The notes beneath the pieces were generated by a model. The model made no database searches. It was not told the DNA's origin and saw only the letters and a program-made list of their open reading frames with translations. The position numbers and the translations under genes were made by a program. 64,000 nucleotides of DNA, from NCBI GenBank assembly GCA_026018925.1, contig JAKSZU010000002.1:12459662-12523661 (forward strand). Direction: 5' to 3'. Within the stretch, counting starts at the first letter, position 1. The number at the start of each line of letters is the position of its first letter. Below, piece after piece: positions 1-10,300 of the stretch. The stretch comes from Tupaia tana (taxonomy: Eukaryota; Chordata; Mammalia; Scandentia; Tupaiidae).

Positions 1-119
1 AAGACAGTGCTCAGATCATCCTGCTGGCTAATAACAGAATCTGGTTCCAAACCCAGACACCTGACCCCCAGAGCCCACTCACTCTGCTGAATGGCTTAGA
101 ACCAGATCCTAAGCAGGTC

Positions 120-265
120 TTCACAAACATTCTCATGTTTACTTCTCACCACAACTCCAGGAGGTGCTGGTCTTTTTCCATTTTATGGGTGAGGAAACCA
201 CGGTTCAGTTGAAATAACTTCTCCAGCCTTCGAACCCAGATCTCCCTGCCTCAAAGCCTGAGTCA
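120..265 (+). repeat. MIR SINE fragment
   Basis: The order of motifs matches the MIR core: a TTCTCACCACAACTCCAGGAGGT-like segment, then CCATTTTATGGGTGAGGAAA, then a CGAACCCAGA segment. It is old and diverged. The flanks (1-119 and 266-916) show no other repeat or gene that I recognise. Confidence 0.75.
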
Positions 266-988
266 GAGGCCAAATGCCCAGAATGGGCAGATAATCGGGA
301 CAGTGCTTGTCAGAGGAACAGGGGTATTAGCACATCAAGTCCCAAATACTGCAGATTTTTTTAAAAATTACACACCTGCCATCAATTTGACAGTAATGTG
401 TTTATAATTATATCCTAGAAACTTTGTGTGGCACTTACCTGAATTATAAAATGATTTAAATATTACCTTGTTTAACACCTCAGTTTGGATTTAAAAGTTT
501 CTCTAACTTAGGAACCAGAACAAGGAGGCTGCAAATGGTCTCCCAAAGAATAAATGAAAATGCTCTGTTTCCAACCATGGGTGAGTGTCTGGCAGCTCTA
601 CCCAAAGTGGACAGCCTGAGTTATCTCTGAGGAAGGCAACTAACTCTAGAGCATTTCTTTTTATCCCCACCTGTTCATTATACCACTGAATTAAAAATCA
701 GCTGAAATGTAAATGACAGTTCCCGTACATCCATATACTTGGTTGTGTTGGGTGACTGTCACAGCCTCCTAAATGCTGTCTATGCTTGAACTTTGCCTTT
801 TGTTTATTCTGTCCCTCATTTATAGAATCATTCAAAATCAGAGTTTTGTTTTGCTTTGCTTTCATTTCCTAGAATGCAAGTCTAGAGTCACTTCGGTCAT
901 ATCTCTAATTTATACTGCCCTTATGGGTTTCCCATGACTACTATAACAAATTACTACAAACTTGGTGACTTGAAACAGTATAATGTAT

Positions 989-1355
989 GAATAGTCTTCA
1001 AAAGTTTATAGAAAATACATGTTATGAAAAAATATACATGGCTTTCAAAATTCTTTGTGTGTGTGTGGTAAGAGTGCATGCACATGAGACAGCAAGGGAA
1101 ACACTCAGGACAGAGTCTCATCACACCACAATCCCCACGCCCCAGTCCTCCCACTCCTGAGCATCCTGGGCACCCCCTTGCACAAGATGTGTTTTCAGTT
1201 CAGCCCGGGGATCCGAACCTGTGATCCTAGTATGATGGTGTACTTGCATTACTGCTATACCACATGACTAGACCAAGATTTTTTTAAAAAGGAAGTGCCA
1301 AAATAAACTCATATTTTAATTCCATTTCTCCACAAACATGTTTAAGTTCTCTCAT
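989..1355 (+). mobile_element. Non-autonomous DNA transposon (mariner/MITE type), split by a SINE
   Basis: The left end (TCTTCAAAAGTTTATAGAAA) and the reverse complement of the right end (CTTAAACATGTTTGTGGAGA) form imperfect terminal inverted repeats. Subterminal blocks (TTATGAAAAAATATACATGG on the left, GTGCCAAAATAAACTCATA on the right) look like a MITE common in mammalian genomes. The element lies inside the MLT1C-like LTR and is itself interrupted at about 1068-1277. Exact family not assigned. Confidence 0.65.
1068..1277 (-). repeat. Ancient copy of the tRNA-derived SINE
   Basis: In antisense it has a tRNA-like head with a B-box-like GGTTCGGATCCC and an A-box-like TGGTATAGCAGTA. The body follows the same order as younger copies (GTGCCCAGGATGCTCAGGAG, then GGGATTGTGGTGTGATGA, then GTGCATGCACTCTTACCACA). 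It is much more diverged than the CpG-rich copies elsewhere, so it marks an early stage of the family. Confidence 0.65.
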
Positions 1356-1749
1356 ATTCTCTCACAGTTCTGGAGGCCAAAAGTTCAACATCAGGTTCAC
1401 AGGCTGAAATCAAGCTGTTAGCAGAGGCATGCTCCTTTCTACAGCTCCCAGGGAGAATCCTCTCCAGCCTGGTGGCTGCTGGCATTCTTTGGCTTGTGGT
1501 GATATCATTCCCATTTCTGCCTTCATCTTGACAGTGCCTTCTCCTCTCCTGTGTAAATCAAATCTCCCTCTGCTTCTGTCCTATAAAGATACTTTGATTT
1601 GGATTTAAGGTTCACCCTGATAGTCCAGAATAATCACCCATGGTCACAGTCCTTTGCCAAGATCCTTTCTCCTAATAAGGTAATATTCATAGGTTTGAGG
1701 AAATTAGGACCTGGTATCTTTCTGATCACTATTCAGCCTGTATAATTTC

Positions 1750-1885
1750 ATACACATGATTTTAACCTCTCTAAACTTAATTGTCTTATCTATTAAATGA
1801 GTGCGATGATAATATCTATTTCATAGTGTTGCTTGAGGCTCAGATAAGATAATTACATAAAGCACTTAGCACAATGCTTGGCAAA
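1750..1885 (-). repeat. MIR SINE fragment
   Basis: Reverse-complement MIR core: CTCTCTAAACTTAATTGTCT, TTAAATGAGTGCGATGATAA, then AAAGCACTTAGCACAATGCT. It is followed by a 15-nt poly(A) run from about 1884. The stretch 1900-2860 is AT-rich with no other recognised element. Confidence 0.85.
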
Positions 1886-2861
1886 AAAAAAAAAAAACCA
1901 TAATAATAAGCTTTCACAAAATTATAGCTATTTATATTTCTACATGCAAAAATTTAGTATTTTTCCATTACCTTCCCTATAAATCTTGTAAGGTGGAAAT
2001 CAGCTATATAGATCGTATGGTCCCAACACTTTACCCACCTTGCCTCTTACTACTTTCTTTATAAACTTTCTATTCTAATTAGGTTTGTTAGCTAAGTCCT
2101 TCAATTTATTCTTCTTGTTGTTCCCCTTTGTGCCTTCATTTTATTACTCATGTCTGCAACTTGACCTATTTTTCTTTACCTGTCCAAATATTGTCGATAC
2201 TGCTAGGACCAGCTCAATTCTTATCTCTCTGAAGCTTTCCCCAAGCAACCTAGTCCAGGCCAGTCACTTCCTTTGAGGACTATCAGTATTGTGCTCAAGG
2301 ATGCTTGATCAACTCTTATCATGATGGCTCTGTACATTTATACAGCTGAGCACACAAGCATGCAGTGTACTGAACCTGTAGCAATAATGGATAAGCCATA
2401 AAGAGAGAGAGACTCTAAGGAAATCAGATCTGAGCTCAAAGACTAGATTAATATTGTCTCATTAGACCAGAAGCTAGATAGTGAGTGGGCCTGAAACCAC
2501 AGGTCTTCTGAGATCCTACTCAAAAAAGCAGACAGTGGTGGCTGAGAGCTTGTCTTCTCTGGAGTAATGAGAGATAAGTCTCCTGGGAGAACGGAGTACC
2601 ATGACCAGCTTAATACTAGGTTTAGAAACTACAGTGGAGTCTTCCACTAAAAATTTTAAAACTCTGCTGCCAGCTGCTACCTAGTGTCGGGCTGGGGCTC
2701 TAGGAAGTGAGTAGAGGCAACATAAAACTACCAAACTGAAAGAGAGGGCTTCTGGATTAAACTAAATTTATATAATAGCATATAAGAGATTAAAATAAGT
2801 ATATCCGGGGTGTGCAAAGAAATAAACAAGATAAACAGGCAAAAATTAAAAAGAGGTGCTA

Positions 2862-3060
2862 ACTGTGATGGCAGGGCAGTAAGATCATGCTCAGCGATGT
2901 TGGACCCACATGGGAGAGTCTTGGGTTTGTGTTCTGAAATCTCCCTGTACACTGAATACATGCATGTGCCTGTGCTCTGGTCTGGCTGAGACTGGGTGGA
3001 TCATGGCATGAAGGTCCTATCTGCTGTTTGTCTCCTCCCAACCCAAATAAACAAATAAAC
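2862..3060 (+). repeat. Ancient tRNA-derived SINE, AAATAAAC-tailed
   Basis: Starts with a tRNA-like head (GATGGCAGGGCAGTAAGATC, then a degenerate B box around TTGGGTTTGTGTTCTG). It has the family body and ends in an AAATAAACAAATAAAC tail. It is diverged from the young consensus. Confidence 0.6.
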
Positions 3061-3077
3061 TTGTTTAGAAAGGCCTT

Positions 3078-3312
3078 ATGAGCCGACTGGTAATGTGATG
3101 ATTAAAGCAATTGGATCCCACATGACCAACTGCTGAGTTTGAGTCCTGGACCCAGTGGCTTAAAAAACATGCTGAGTGCATATGCAACATGCCTAAAATT
3201 CAGAAAGGAAAAGAGATTGCAGCAAGGCTATCCCCTTCAATAGCCTTTCTCACTTTCTTTCTCTCTCTGTGGGTGGACACACACTCTAGGAAAATTAAAA
3301 CACACACACAAT
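3078..3312 (+). repeat. tRNA-derived SINE, old copy
   Basis: The head (GACTGGTAATGTGATGATTA), the B box (GTTTGAGTCCTGGACCCAGT), the body GAGATTGCAGCAAGGCTATC and a CTTTCTTTCTCTCTCTGTGG pyrimidine block are all in family order. It ends in A-rich and CACACA sequence. Confidence 0.8.
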
Positions 3313-3608
3313 GAGGTCCTATGATATAAAAAAGAAATTAGTTTTTTAAAAGGATGGAAATTTTGAAACAAGAACAGGTGGATATAAAGAACAAATTGCA
3401 AATTTTGCTTAAATGAAAAAGAAAGCTACAAAGAAAAGATAAATTAGAACTTTAAAAGAGATTAGTGAGTTGAAAGTTCTCTGATTGGAAATGTATCCCA
3501 AATGAAAAAGATTAAATATGTAAATACTATTCTAGACACATATGACAAAACTTGGGGACATTAAAGACAAAAAAATATGTAGAGCGGTCAAGGAGAAAGA
3601 AAAAGATG

Positions 3609-3651
<43 letters not shown>

Positions 3652-3780
3652 TTGGATTGACCAATGGCATTATCAAGAGTAAGAGATACCTGACAAAGAA
3701 CTGAAGAAAAATTTAAATTTACTACCTAGAATGTTATACATAGCTAAAATATTATTCAAGAATGAGAGCATAAGATAGCA
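3313..3780 (+). repeat. Old L1M fragment, 3' part of ORF1
   Basis: A-rich sense-strand LINE sequence. Its 3' part (CTGAAGAAAAATTTAAATTT, then ACCTAGAATGTTATACATAG and TATTATTCAAGAATGAGAGC) follows the layout typical of the end of L1 ORF1, where an aromatic/Leu/Tyr/Pro-rich stretch precedes the stop. It is heavily decayed. A (CA)n tract sits inside it. It probably belongs to the same L1M whose ORF2 resumes at 11662, with younger insertions between. Confidence 0.6.
3610..3650. repeat. (CA)n microsatellite
   Basis: An uninterrupted run of about 20 CA dinucleotides, likely length-polymorphic. Confidence 0.97.
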
Positions 3781-4537
3781 TATCTAGCATAATCATACAT
3801 TATCATCAATAATTTTCCATTTCTAGTTTCATATATTTTTTCTTCCCATTTCTCACCCTCTGTCATTTCCCATCCTCCTCCCACACTAACTCTGATGTCT
3901 ATAGCTGCTTTCCATTCCTTTTTTCCCCCACATTTAATTGATTCACAAAATTCCTTAAATAATCTAACTACTTTAAATAGCAAGTTCAGCTATATATATC
4001 TTCACATATATGCATATCTGTGAACACATGTCTGACTAGGCATGAAACTGAGTAGAATGAATATCTATAAAGTAGCACCTAGTTGATGCTATATAGCTTA
4101 CTATGGTCATTAAACAGGTATTTTTAAATTTATTTTTTAATTTCAAGAAAAGCAGTTTTAGCTTTAATAAATCAAAGAAATGCTAAGAAACTTTGTTTAA
4201 AACTTAAACCCAGGAAACAGGTTAGGATTCTATTCAGATAGTAGGTACGAACATATCAGCAGCTCAAGACAGGGCAAAAATACTTAAAATGGGAAAAGAA
4301 AGCCTAGAAGAAAATCAGCAGTGTCTTAGTCAAAAGTTATAAAATTATATTTCACCAGTTCAGTCTGACGTACTTAATCTATCTTCTGTTGTGGTCTGAT
4401 CTTCCTGATTAAATTCTGGGATATAATATTCAACTCCAGACTTGTCCCTACAATTAAGTTGGCCATTTTCTTAGTTTCTGAATTCTTATTTCTATGTGCC
4501 TGTATTTAATTTTCCTGGTATAGCAGTCCCTTCAGAA

Positions 4538-4692
4538 TTTTTTGTATATATTTTAATTTGACCAGAGAGGGACAGACTGAGAGAGAGAGAAAGGGAAAGT
4601 GAGAAAGCAAGCTGCCAGGTCTGGGACTCAAACCATGGTAGACCACGTGGGAGTTCAGTGCCCTTAACAACCATGTCACCTGCCAGCCTCAC
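4538..4692 (-). repeat. tRNA-derived SINE, short variant
   Basis: Antisense copy containing only the tRNA-like head and the pyrimidine tail block. The GTGCCCAAGATCC...GGATTGCGGC body of long copies is absent: the head passes directly from the B-box region (GGGACTCAAACCATGGTAGA) to GCAAGCTGCCAGG and GAGAGAGAGAAAGGGAAAGT. The same layout recurs at 23302, 23469 and 25143, so this is a subfamily and not a one-off deletion. Confidence 0.75.
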
Positions 4693-4898
4693 TATTAACT
4701 TTTTAAAATATATTGTTTTAATTCAAGATAAACTTAAAATGGCAAAAAATTAGAGAAGTTTTCATCCTCAGCTAAAGCTTTGTTTTATTTGAAAGATAAA
4801 AATATTCAGTCACTTTGGACTTTCCATAAGTTAAAACCAAGATGGAAGATTAGAAAGAAAAAGAAGATGAAATATATACTTAGACCAATACTAAGCTA

Positions 4899-4912
4899 AA
4901 CAAAGCTTATTT
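4899..4912. repeat. 14-bp direct repeat (candidate left TSD of the long L1)
   Basis: AACAAAGCTTATTT occurs here next to a poly(T) run and again at 11648-11661, exactly at the L1 5' end. Read together they look like the target-site duplication of the antisense L1. Confidence 0.55.
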
Positions 4913-4969
4913 TTTTTCTTCTTCATCATCACCTTTATTATAAAACTGACATTAATAACACCAGTTATG

Positions 4970-5197
4970 GGGAACTGAATGAGGCACAGAGGTAAATTGC
5001 AATGCTCTGTGAGGAAGATCCACATGGGAAAGGTTACTGGCTGCTCCCCAGAGGCCCCTGAGTGTGCCCACACATGTGCCCAAGATCCAGGCTGGCTGGA
5101 GCTAGAGGTGGATTGCAGCCTCAGGACCTTATCAGGGACACGTTCTTTCTTTTTTTTTTCTCTCTCTCTCTCTCTCATTGTATAAATGAATAAACTT
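4970..5197 (+). repeat. Ancient tRNA-derived SINE
   Basis: Family body in order: GTGTGCCCACACATGTGCCC, AAGATCCAGGCTGGCTGGAG, GGATTGCAGCCTCAGGA. A TCTCTCTCTCTCTCTCTC block and an ATAAATGAATAAAC tail follow. The tRNA-like head is strongly decayed. Confidence 0.5.
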
Positions 5198-5200
5198 CAA

Positions 5201-5233
5201 TATGGGTCATCAGAAAAGTCATGACATATTTTT
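5201..5233 (+). mobile_element. Solo mariner terminal repeat
   Basis: TATGGGTCATCAGAAAAGTC followed by ATGACATATTTTT closely matches the TIR of the complete MITE at 47951-48018 (same AAAAGTCATGACAT core). No facing TIR is visible in the next 500 bp, so this is one end of a broken mariner-type element. 5234-5660 is AT-rich and unassigned. Confidence 0.6.
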
Positions 5234-5815
5234 CTTTTTATTTTTTTAATTTTTTTATATTTTGAATATCCAAGAGCTTTATTTACATTGATAATAGTCG
5301 GCAGTATTCTCAGGCACCTTTATTTAAGGTCACCACCCAACCACTGTAGACTAATTATGCAATTCAGTATAACTTACCTAAGGAAAATACAATTGAAATG
5401 GGTTACAGCTCACTGTGATTTTTGCAGTCAGCTCTACACTTGATGCATTTATTTTTATATTTAAGTTGACAAGAACCCAGTTTTTTATATATATATAATT
5501 TTTTATTATCATCAGAATCTTGTTTATATTACATTGGATTGCATATAACTTTACAGTGTATTACATTGCTTTTTCAAAAGGGAATGCCATGTATGTCAGT
5601 CAATACAGAGACATTTATCTCCCCACTTCATCATTCAATATCTTTTCAATGTTTTTCCCAATCATTATTATTATTCTAATTATTTTTTAAACAACCACTA
5701 TTTCACATTTTGCTTGTAAAAGACTTTGCCCATCATGAAATACTTCTCAGACCAATCCAGTTGAGAATACTATACATGTCATCATCAACAGGCAATAAGC
5801 CATATCTGTTTCCCA

Positions 5816-6517
5816 CTAACGTCCTGCCTCTCTATTTGTTCTCTTGCTATCTTTCTCTATCCTCTTCTCTTCACCCCCCCCCCACTTCCACACTGTCTTA
5901 TTCTCGTTAAGTACTTTCACTGCTTTTATGTCCTCCAATATTCTCTCTCTACCATAGAGTGTGGCTAGTCGGTATATATTAAGTGGATACATACCATATC
6001 TTTCTTTCATAGCCTGGCTTACTTCACTCAGCAATAGATCCTCCATATCTGACCACTTTCTATTAAATGCCAGGGTCTTGTTATTTTTTATGGCTGAGTA
6101 GTATTCCATAGAGTATATATACCACACTTTTCCAATTCATTCATCAGTTTGTGGACATTTAGGTTGGTTCCATGTCTTGGCAATTGTGAATAATGCTGCA
6201 ATAAACATTGATGTGCAAGCACTTTTCTGACTGAGCATTCTCCTGTCCTTTGGGCAGATACCCAGAAGTGGGATTGCTGGATCAAATGGCAGTTCTATTT
6301 GTAGATCTTTAAGGAATCTCCATATTCTCCACAGCGGTTGAACCAGTTTACATTCCCACCAACTGTGTAGGAGTGTTCCCTTTTCACCACATCCCTGCCA
6401 ACACTTATCACTTTTTATATTCTTAATCTTTGCCATTCTGACAGGGGTTAGGTGGTATCTCATTGTGGTTTTTATCTGCATCTCTCTTACGGTGAGGGAT
6501 GTTGAACATTTCCTCAT
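5816..6517 (-). pseudogene. L1 ORF2 fragment: C-terminal Cys-rich domain and start of 3' UTR
   Basis: Two overlapping reading frames carry the end of L1 ORF2p. The upstream frame (6517-6137) contains the zinc-knuckle-like segment [18 protein letters not shown], placed as in other mammalian L1 proteins, then a [20 protein letters not shown] stretch typical of the ORF2 C-terminus. The second frame (6127 leftward) holds MWYIYSMEYYSAIKNNK, the usual near-terminal motif. A frame change near 6130-6290 separates them, so the protein is broken. The reading frame then runs into the 3' UTR. Confidence 0.9.
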
Positions 6518-6602
6518 ATGTTTTTTGGCTGTTTCTATGTCTTCCTTAGATTTTTGTTCAGCTCATTTTCCTATCTTTTGATTGGGTTAATCATTTTTTT
6601 TT

Positions 6603-7352
6603 TCACATAAGGCACTTGAGTTCCCTGTGTATTCTGGTTATCAGTCCCTTGTCTGAGGCATATTTAACAAAAATATTTTCCCATTCTGAGGGTTGTTGGT
6701 TCATACTTGTTACTGTGTCCTTTGCTGTGCAGAAACGTCTAAGTCTGATATAGTCCCACTTGTCTATTTTAGGGATTATTGCCTGTGCTTTGGGAGTCTT
6801 ATTTAAGATGTCTTTGCCTACTCCAATGTCTCCCAGAGTTTCCCCAGCATTTTCCACCAGTAGTTTTATTGTTTGAGGTCTTAGGTTCAGCTCTTTGATC
6901 CATTTTGAGTTGATTTTTGTTAATGGTGAAAGATGTGGGTTCAGTTTCATCTTTCCACATGTGGATACCCAGTTTTTCCAACACCATTTACTAAAGAGGT
7001 TTTCCTTTTCCCAAAGGATTGACTGATATCCTTTGTCAAAAATCAGTTGGCTGTAAGCTTTGGAGATTATTTCTTGGGTCTCTATTCTATTCCATTGGTC
7101 CACATATCTGTTTTTATGCCAATACCATGCCATTTTGATGACCACAGCTTTATAGTATATCTTGGGATCAGGGAGTGACATGCCTCCTACTCCATTCTTC
7201 TTGCGCAGGATTGCTTTTGCAATATGAGCTCTCTTATGATTCCAGACAAATTCTATGATTGTCTTTTCTAGATCTGTGAAGAATATTTCTGGTATTTTGA
7301 TTGGAATTGGAATTGCATTAAACCTGTAGATTAATTTGGGTAGAATTGCCAT
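6603..7352 (-). pseudogene. L1 ORF2 fragment: region between RT and Cys-rich domain
   Basis: A 249-residue open stretch that is clearly L1 ORF2p downstream of the reverse transcriptase. It begins [18 protein letters not shown], passes through [20 protein letters not shown] and WNRIETQEI, and ends near [18 protein letters not shown]. It continues the frame interrupted by the SINE at 7426-7686. There is a break before the Cys-rich domain, with poly(T) at 6594-6603. No host gene is implied. Confidence 0.93.
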
Positions 7353-7411
7353 TTTGATTATGTTAATTCTTCCAATCCAGGAGCATGGGATGTTCTTCCA
7401 CTTTTTTATGT

Positions 7412-7425
7412 CGCTTTCAATATCC
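7412..7425. repeat. Left TSD of SINE
   Basis: CGCTTTCAATATCC, repeated exactly at 7687-7700 on the other side of the SINE. Confidence 0.95.
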
Positions 7426-7686
7426 TTTTTTTTTTTTTTTTTTTTGAGAGGTTTTCGCTATAGGGCGCCAGACAGACAGAAAGAGACATAGAGACAGAAA
7501 GCGAGAAATCACCCCCCAGGGGGGATGGTCACGCCGCAACCCCTTCTCCTCCATTCTCCTCTCGGGATCTTGGGCACGCACGCACACGCGCCTGGCGTGA
7601 GTTTTAAGCCACCGGGTCCAGGACGTGAACCACGGTCGACTACGTGGGAGTCCAGCGACATAGCCATTACGCTAACTGCTGGTTCC
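7426..7686 (-). repeat. Young full-length tRNA-derived SINE inside L1 ORF2
   Basis: Antisense copy: poly(T), TATAGGGCGCCAGACAGACA, the palindromic block CACCCCCCAGGGGGGATGG, the body, and the tRNA-like head ending ACTGCTGGTTCC. It is CpG-rich (ACGCACGCACACGCGCCTGG), flanked by a perfect 14-bp TSD and little diverged, so it is one of the youngest insertions here. It interrupts the RT-to-C-terminal part of the L1 reading frame. Confidence 0.95.
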
Positions 7687-7701
7687 CGCTTTCAATATCC
7701 T

Positions 7702-7987
7702 TTTTAAGATTTTCATAGTTTTCTTTATAAAGGTCTTTGACTTTCTTAGCTAGGTTTATCCCTAGGTATCTTATACATCTTGTGGCTATGGTGAAAGGGA
7801 TTCCTTTCTTCAGCTCTGCTTCATTCAACTTGTTGTTCATGTATAGAAATGCTATAGATTTTTGGATATTGGTTTTGTATCCTGCCACTTTACTGTATTC
7901 ACTTATTACTTCAAGTAGTTTTCTCATGGAGAGCTTTGGGTCTTCTAAGTATACCGTCATGTTATCTGTGAATAAAGATATTTTCAA
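7702..7987 (-). pseudogene. L1 ORF2 fragment: reverse transcriptase active-site region
   Basis: Carries the L1 RT catalytic block in the form [13 protein letters not shown]. The family normally has an F/Y-A-D-D motif here, so the second aspartate is Asn and the Ala is Thr; this copy is catalytically dead. Downstream residues ([20 protein letters not shown], then [15 protein letters not shown]) are standard L1. The upstream frame is disrupted between about 7990 and 8340. Confidence 0.93.
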
Positions 7988-8339
7988 CTCTTCTTTGCCT
8001 ATTTGAATGCCTTTTATATTGTTCTCTTCTCTGATTGCATTCGCTAAGACTTCCAGTACTATATTAAAGAGCAGTGAGAAGGTGGGCAGCCTTGCCTAGT
8101 ACCCGTTTTTAGCTTCAACTTTTCCCCATTCAGTATAATGTTGGCTGTAGGTTTTTCATAGATTGCTTTTATTGTGTTCAGAAATGACCTTCTATACCAA
8201 TCTTACTGAGGGTCTTAATCATAAAAGGATGTTGTATTTTATCAAATGCTTTCTCCGCATCAATTGAAATGATCATATGGTTTTTATCTTTGTTTCTGTT
8301 AATGTGGTGTATTACATTTATGGTCTTGCATATGTTGAA

Positions 8340-9239
8340 TCACCCTTGCATCCCTGGGATAAAGCCTACCTGGTCGTGATGAATAATCTTTGTTATATGT
8401 TGTTGGATACGATTTGTGAGTATCTTGTTGAGAATTTTTGCATCTATATTCATCAATAATATTGGTCTGTAGTTTTCCTTTTTTGTCATGTCCTTATCTG
8501 TTTTCGGGATGAAGATGATGGAGGCTTCGTAAAATGAATTTGGAAGGTTTCCTTCCTTTTGAATCTTTAGAAATAATTTTAGTAGGATAGGGGTTAACTC
8601 TTCCTTAAAAGTTTTGTAGAATTCAGAAGTGAAGCCATCTGGACCTGGGCTTTTCTTTGTTGGGAGGTTATTCATTACTGATTCAATCTCCTGGCTTGTT
8701 ATGGGTCTATTCAGGTTCTCAATGTCCTCCTGATTCAATCTTGGTAGATTATATTCATCCAGGAATTTGTCCATATCCTCCAAGCTATCTTGTTTGTTGG
8801 CATATAGTCGCTCATAGTATCCTCTAATGATATTTTGTATTTCTGCTATGTCTGTGGTAATATTGCCTGTTTCATCACATATTTGATTAATCTGGTTTCT
8901 TTCTTTCTTCTTCTTGAGCAGTCTAGCCAATGGTGTGTCGATCTTGTTAATCTTTTCAAAGAACCAGCTTTTGCTTTCGTTTATTTTCTGTATGGTTTGT
9001 TTATTTTCTATTTCATTTATTTCTGCTCTAACCTTTATTATTTCTTTTTGCCTGGCATTTTGGGGGTTCGTTTCTTGTTGTTTTTTCAATTCCCTGAGGC
9101 ACGATGATAGGTTATCTATTTGCCATCTTTCCATCCTTTTCTTATGCACACTAATTGCTATGAATTTCCCTCTTATGACTGCTTTTGCAGTGTCCCATAG
9201 GTTGTGGACATTTGTGTACCCGTTATCATTTGTTTCCAT
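8340..9239 (-). pseudogene. L1 ORF2 fragment: N-terminal half of reverse transcriptase
   Basis: A 299-residue open stretch of L1 ORF2p. It includes the linker after the endonuclease ([17 protein letters not shown]), then [40 protein letters not shown] and [20 protein letters not shown], and ends at [13 protein letters not shown]. These are the RT finger motifs in the usual order. The frame is lost immediately afterwards. Upstream, a frame change near 9240-9420 separates it from the endonuclease. Confidence 0.95.
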
Positions 9240-9581
9240 AAATTTTTTGATTCCAGTCTTAATTTCTTCAGTAGTGAAGAAGTCATTCAGAAGTAGGTTG
9301 CTCAGTTTCCATGTGTTCGTGTATTTTCGGGGTTGTTTCTTGAAATTAATCTTGAGTTTAATTCCATCGTGGTCAGAGAAGATGCTGGATATAGTTTCTA
9401 TGCCTTTGAATCTTTAAAGGCTTGATTTGTGTCCTAACATATGATCAATTTTTGAAAAGGTTCCATGCCGGGGTGAGAAAAATGTATATGTTGTGGATGT
9501 AGGGTGGAAAGTTCTATAGATATCTGTCAAGCCCATTCAATTTATAGTATCATTTAGGTCCTGTATCTCTCTATTTATTTT

Positions 9582-10060
9582 CTAGAAGATCTGTCTAAAG
9601 ATCTGTCTAGAAGATCTGTCTAAAGTAGATAATGGGGTGTTGAGATCTCCAACAATTATCGTATTTCTCCCTGTCTCTCCTTTAAGCTCCAGCAGTCTTT
9701 CCTTCACATGTTTAGGTGCACCTGAGTTGGGTGCGTAGATATTTATAAGGGTTATGTCTTCTTGCTGGATTACCCCATTTACTATTATATAATGCCCTTC
9801 TTTGTCTCTTCTTAAAGTCTTTGTCTTGAAATCTATTTTGTCTGAGATCAATAACGCTACTCCAGCCCTTTTTTGATTTCCATTTGCATGGAGTATCTTT
9901 TTCCAGCCCTTTACTTTTAGTCTATGTATGTCTTTATCCATAAGGTGATTATCTTGTAGGCAACAGATAGAGGATTTCTGTTTTTTTTTTTTATCCAGTC
10001 AGCCAGTCTATGTCTCTTAATTGGAGAATTTAATCCATTGACATTCAATGTAATTATCGA
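9582..10060 (-). pseudogene. L1 ORF2 fragment: apurinic/apyrimidinic-type endonuclease domain
   Basis: Reads as the L1 endonuclease: an ITLNVNGLNSPIKRHRLADW start near 10050, a frameshift in the A-run at 9981-9992, then KRAGVALLISDKIDF, INIYAPNSG and VGDLNTPLS. The catalytic Glu of the usual Q-E-T-H motif reads Q-D-N-H just after the frameshift, so target nicking would be impaired. A 25-bp tandem duplication at 9582-9625 (unit beginning CTAGAAGATCTGTCTAAAGA) extends the C-terminal end and disrupts the frame. Confidence 0.9.
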
Positions 10061-10300
10061 TATTTCTATACCTGACCCTATTATTAAGTGAGCCTTTTTC
10101 TTGGTTGCTTTATGTTCTTGTATAACTGTCTGTCTGACTTTTTAGTTTTCCTGGTATAGTACTCCCTTCAGAACCTCTTGAAGAGCTGGACTGGAGTTGG
10201 TAAATTTCTTCAAATTTTGTTTATCCAAGAATGTTTTTATCTTTTTTTCCCGTATGAAAGATAATTTTGCCAGGTATAGTATTTTGGTTGAAATTGTTTT

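Larger units (their letters stand above)
917..1745 (-). repeat. MLT1C-like MaLR LTR, split by a DNA transposon
   Basis: Antisense copy of a MaLR solo LTR. The part at 917-988 keeps the terminal signature (CTACTATAACAAATTACTAC, then a stretch like 'ggtggcttaaaaca'). The part from 1356 resumes with TCTCACAGTTCTGGAGGCC, CTTGGCTTGTGG and CTAATAAGGTAATATTCATA, and ends near CTATTCAGCCTGTATA. The gap between the two halves holds a separate transposon (989-1355). No internal retroviral genes remain. The family call rests on remembered consensus layout, not on an alignment. Confidence 0.8.

Noticed and set aside
917-1745. Intact endogenous retrovirus
   Set aside because: Only a solo LTR remains; there is no internal gag/pol sequence and it is interrupted by two other elements.
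8835-9417. Plus-strand hydrophobic frames resembling membrane proteins
   Set aside because: They are the antisense of the L1 reverse transcriptase; A-rich coding strands give Phe/Leu/Ile-rich antisense frames.
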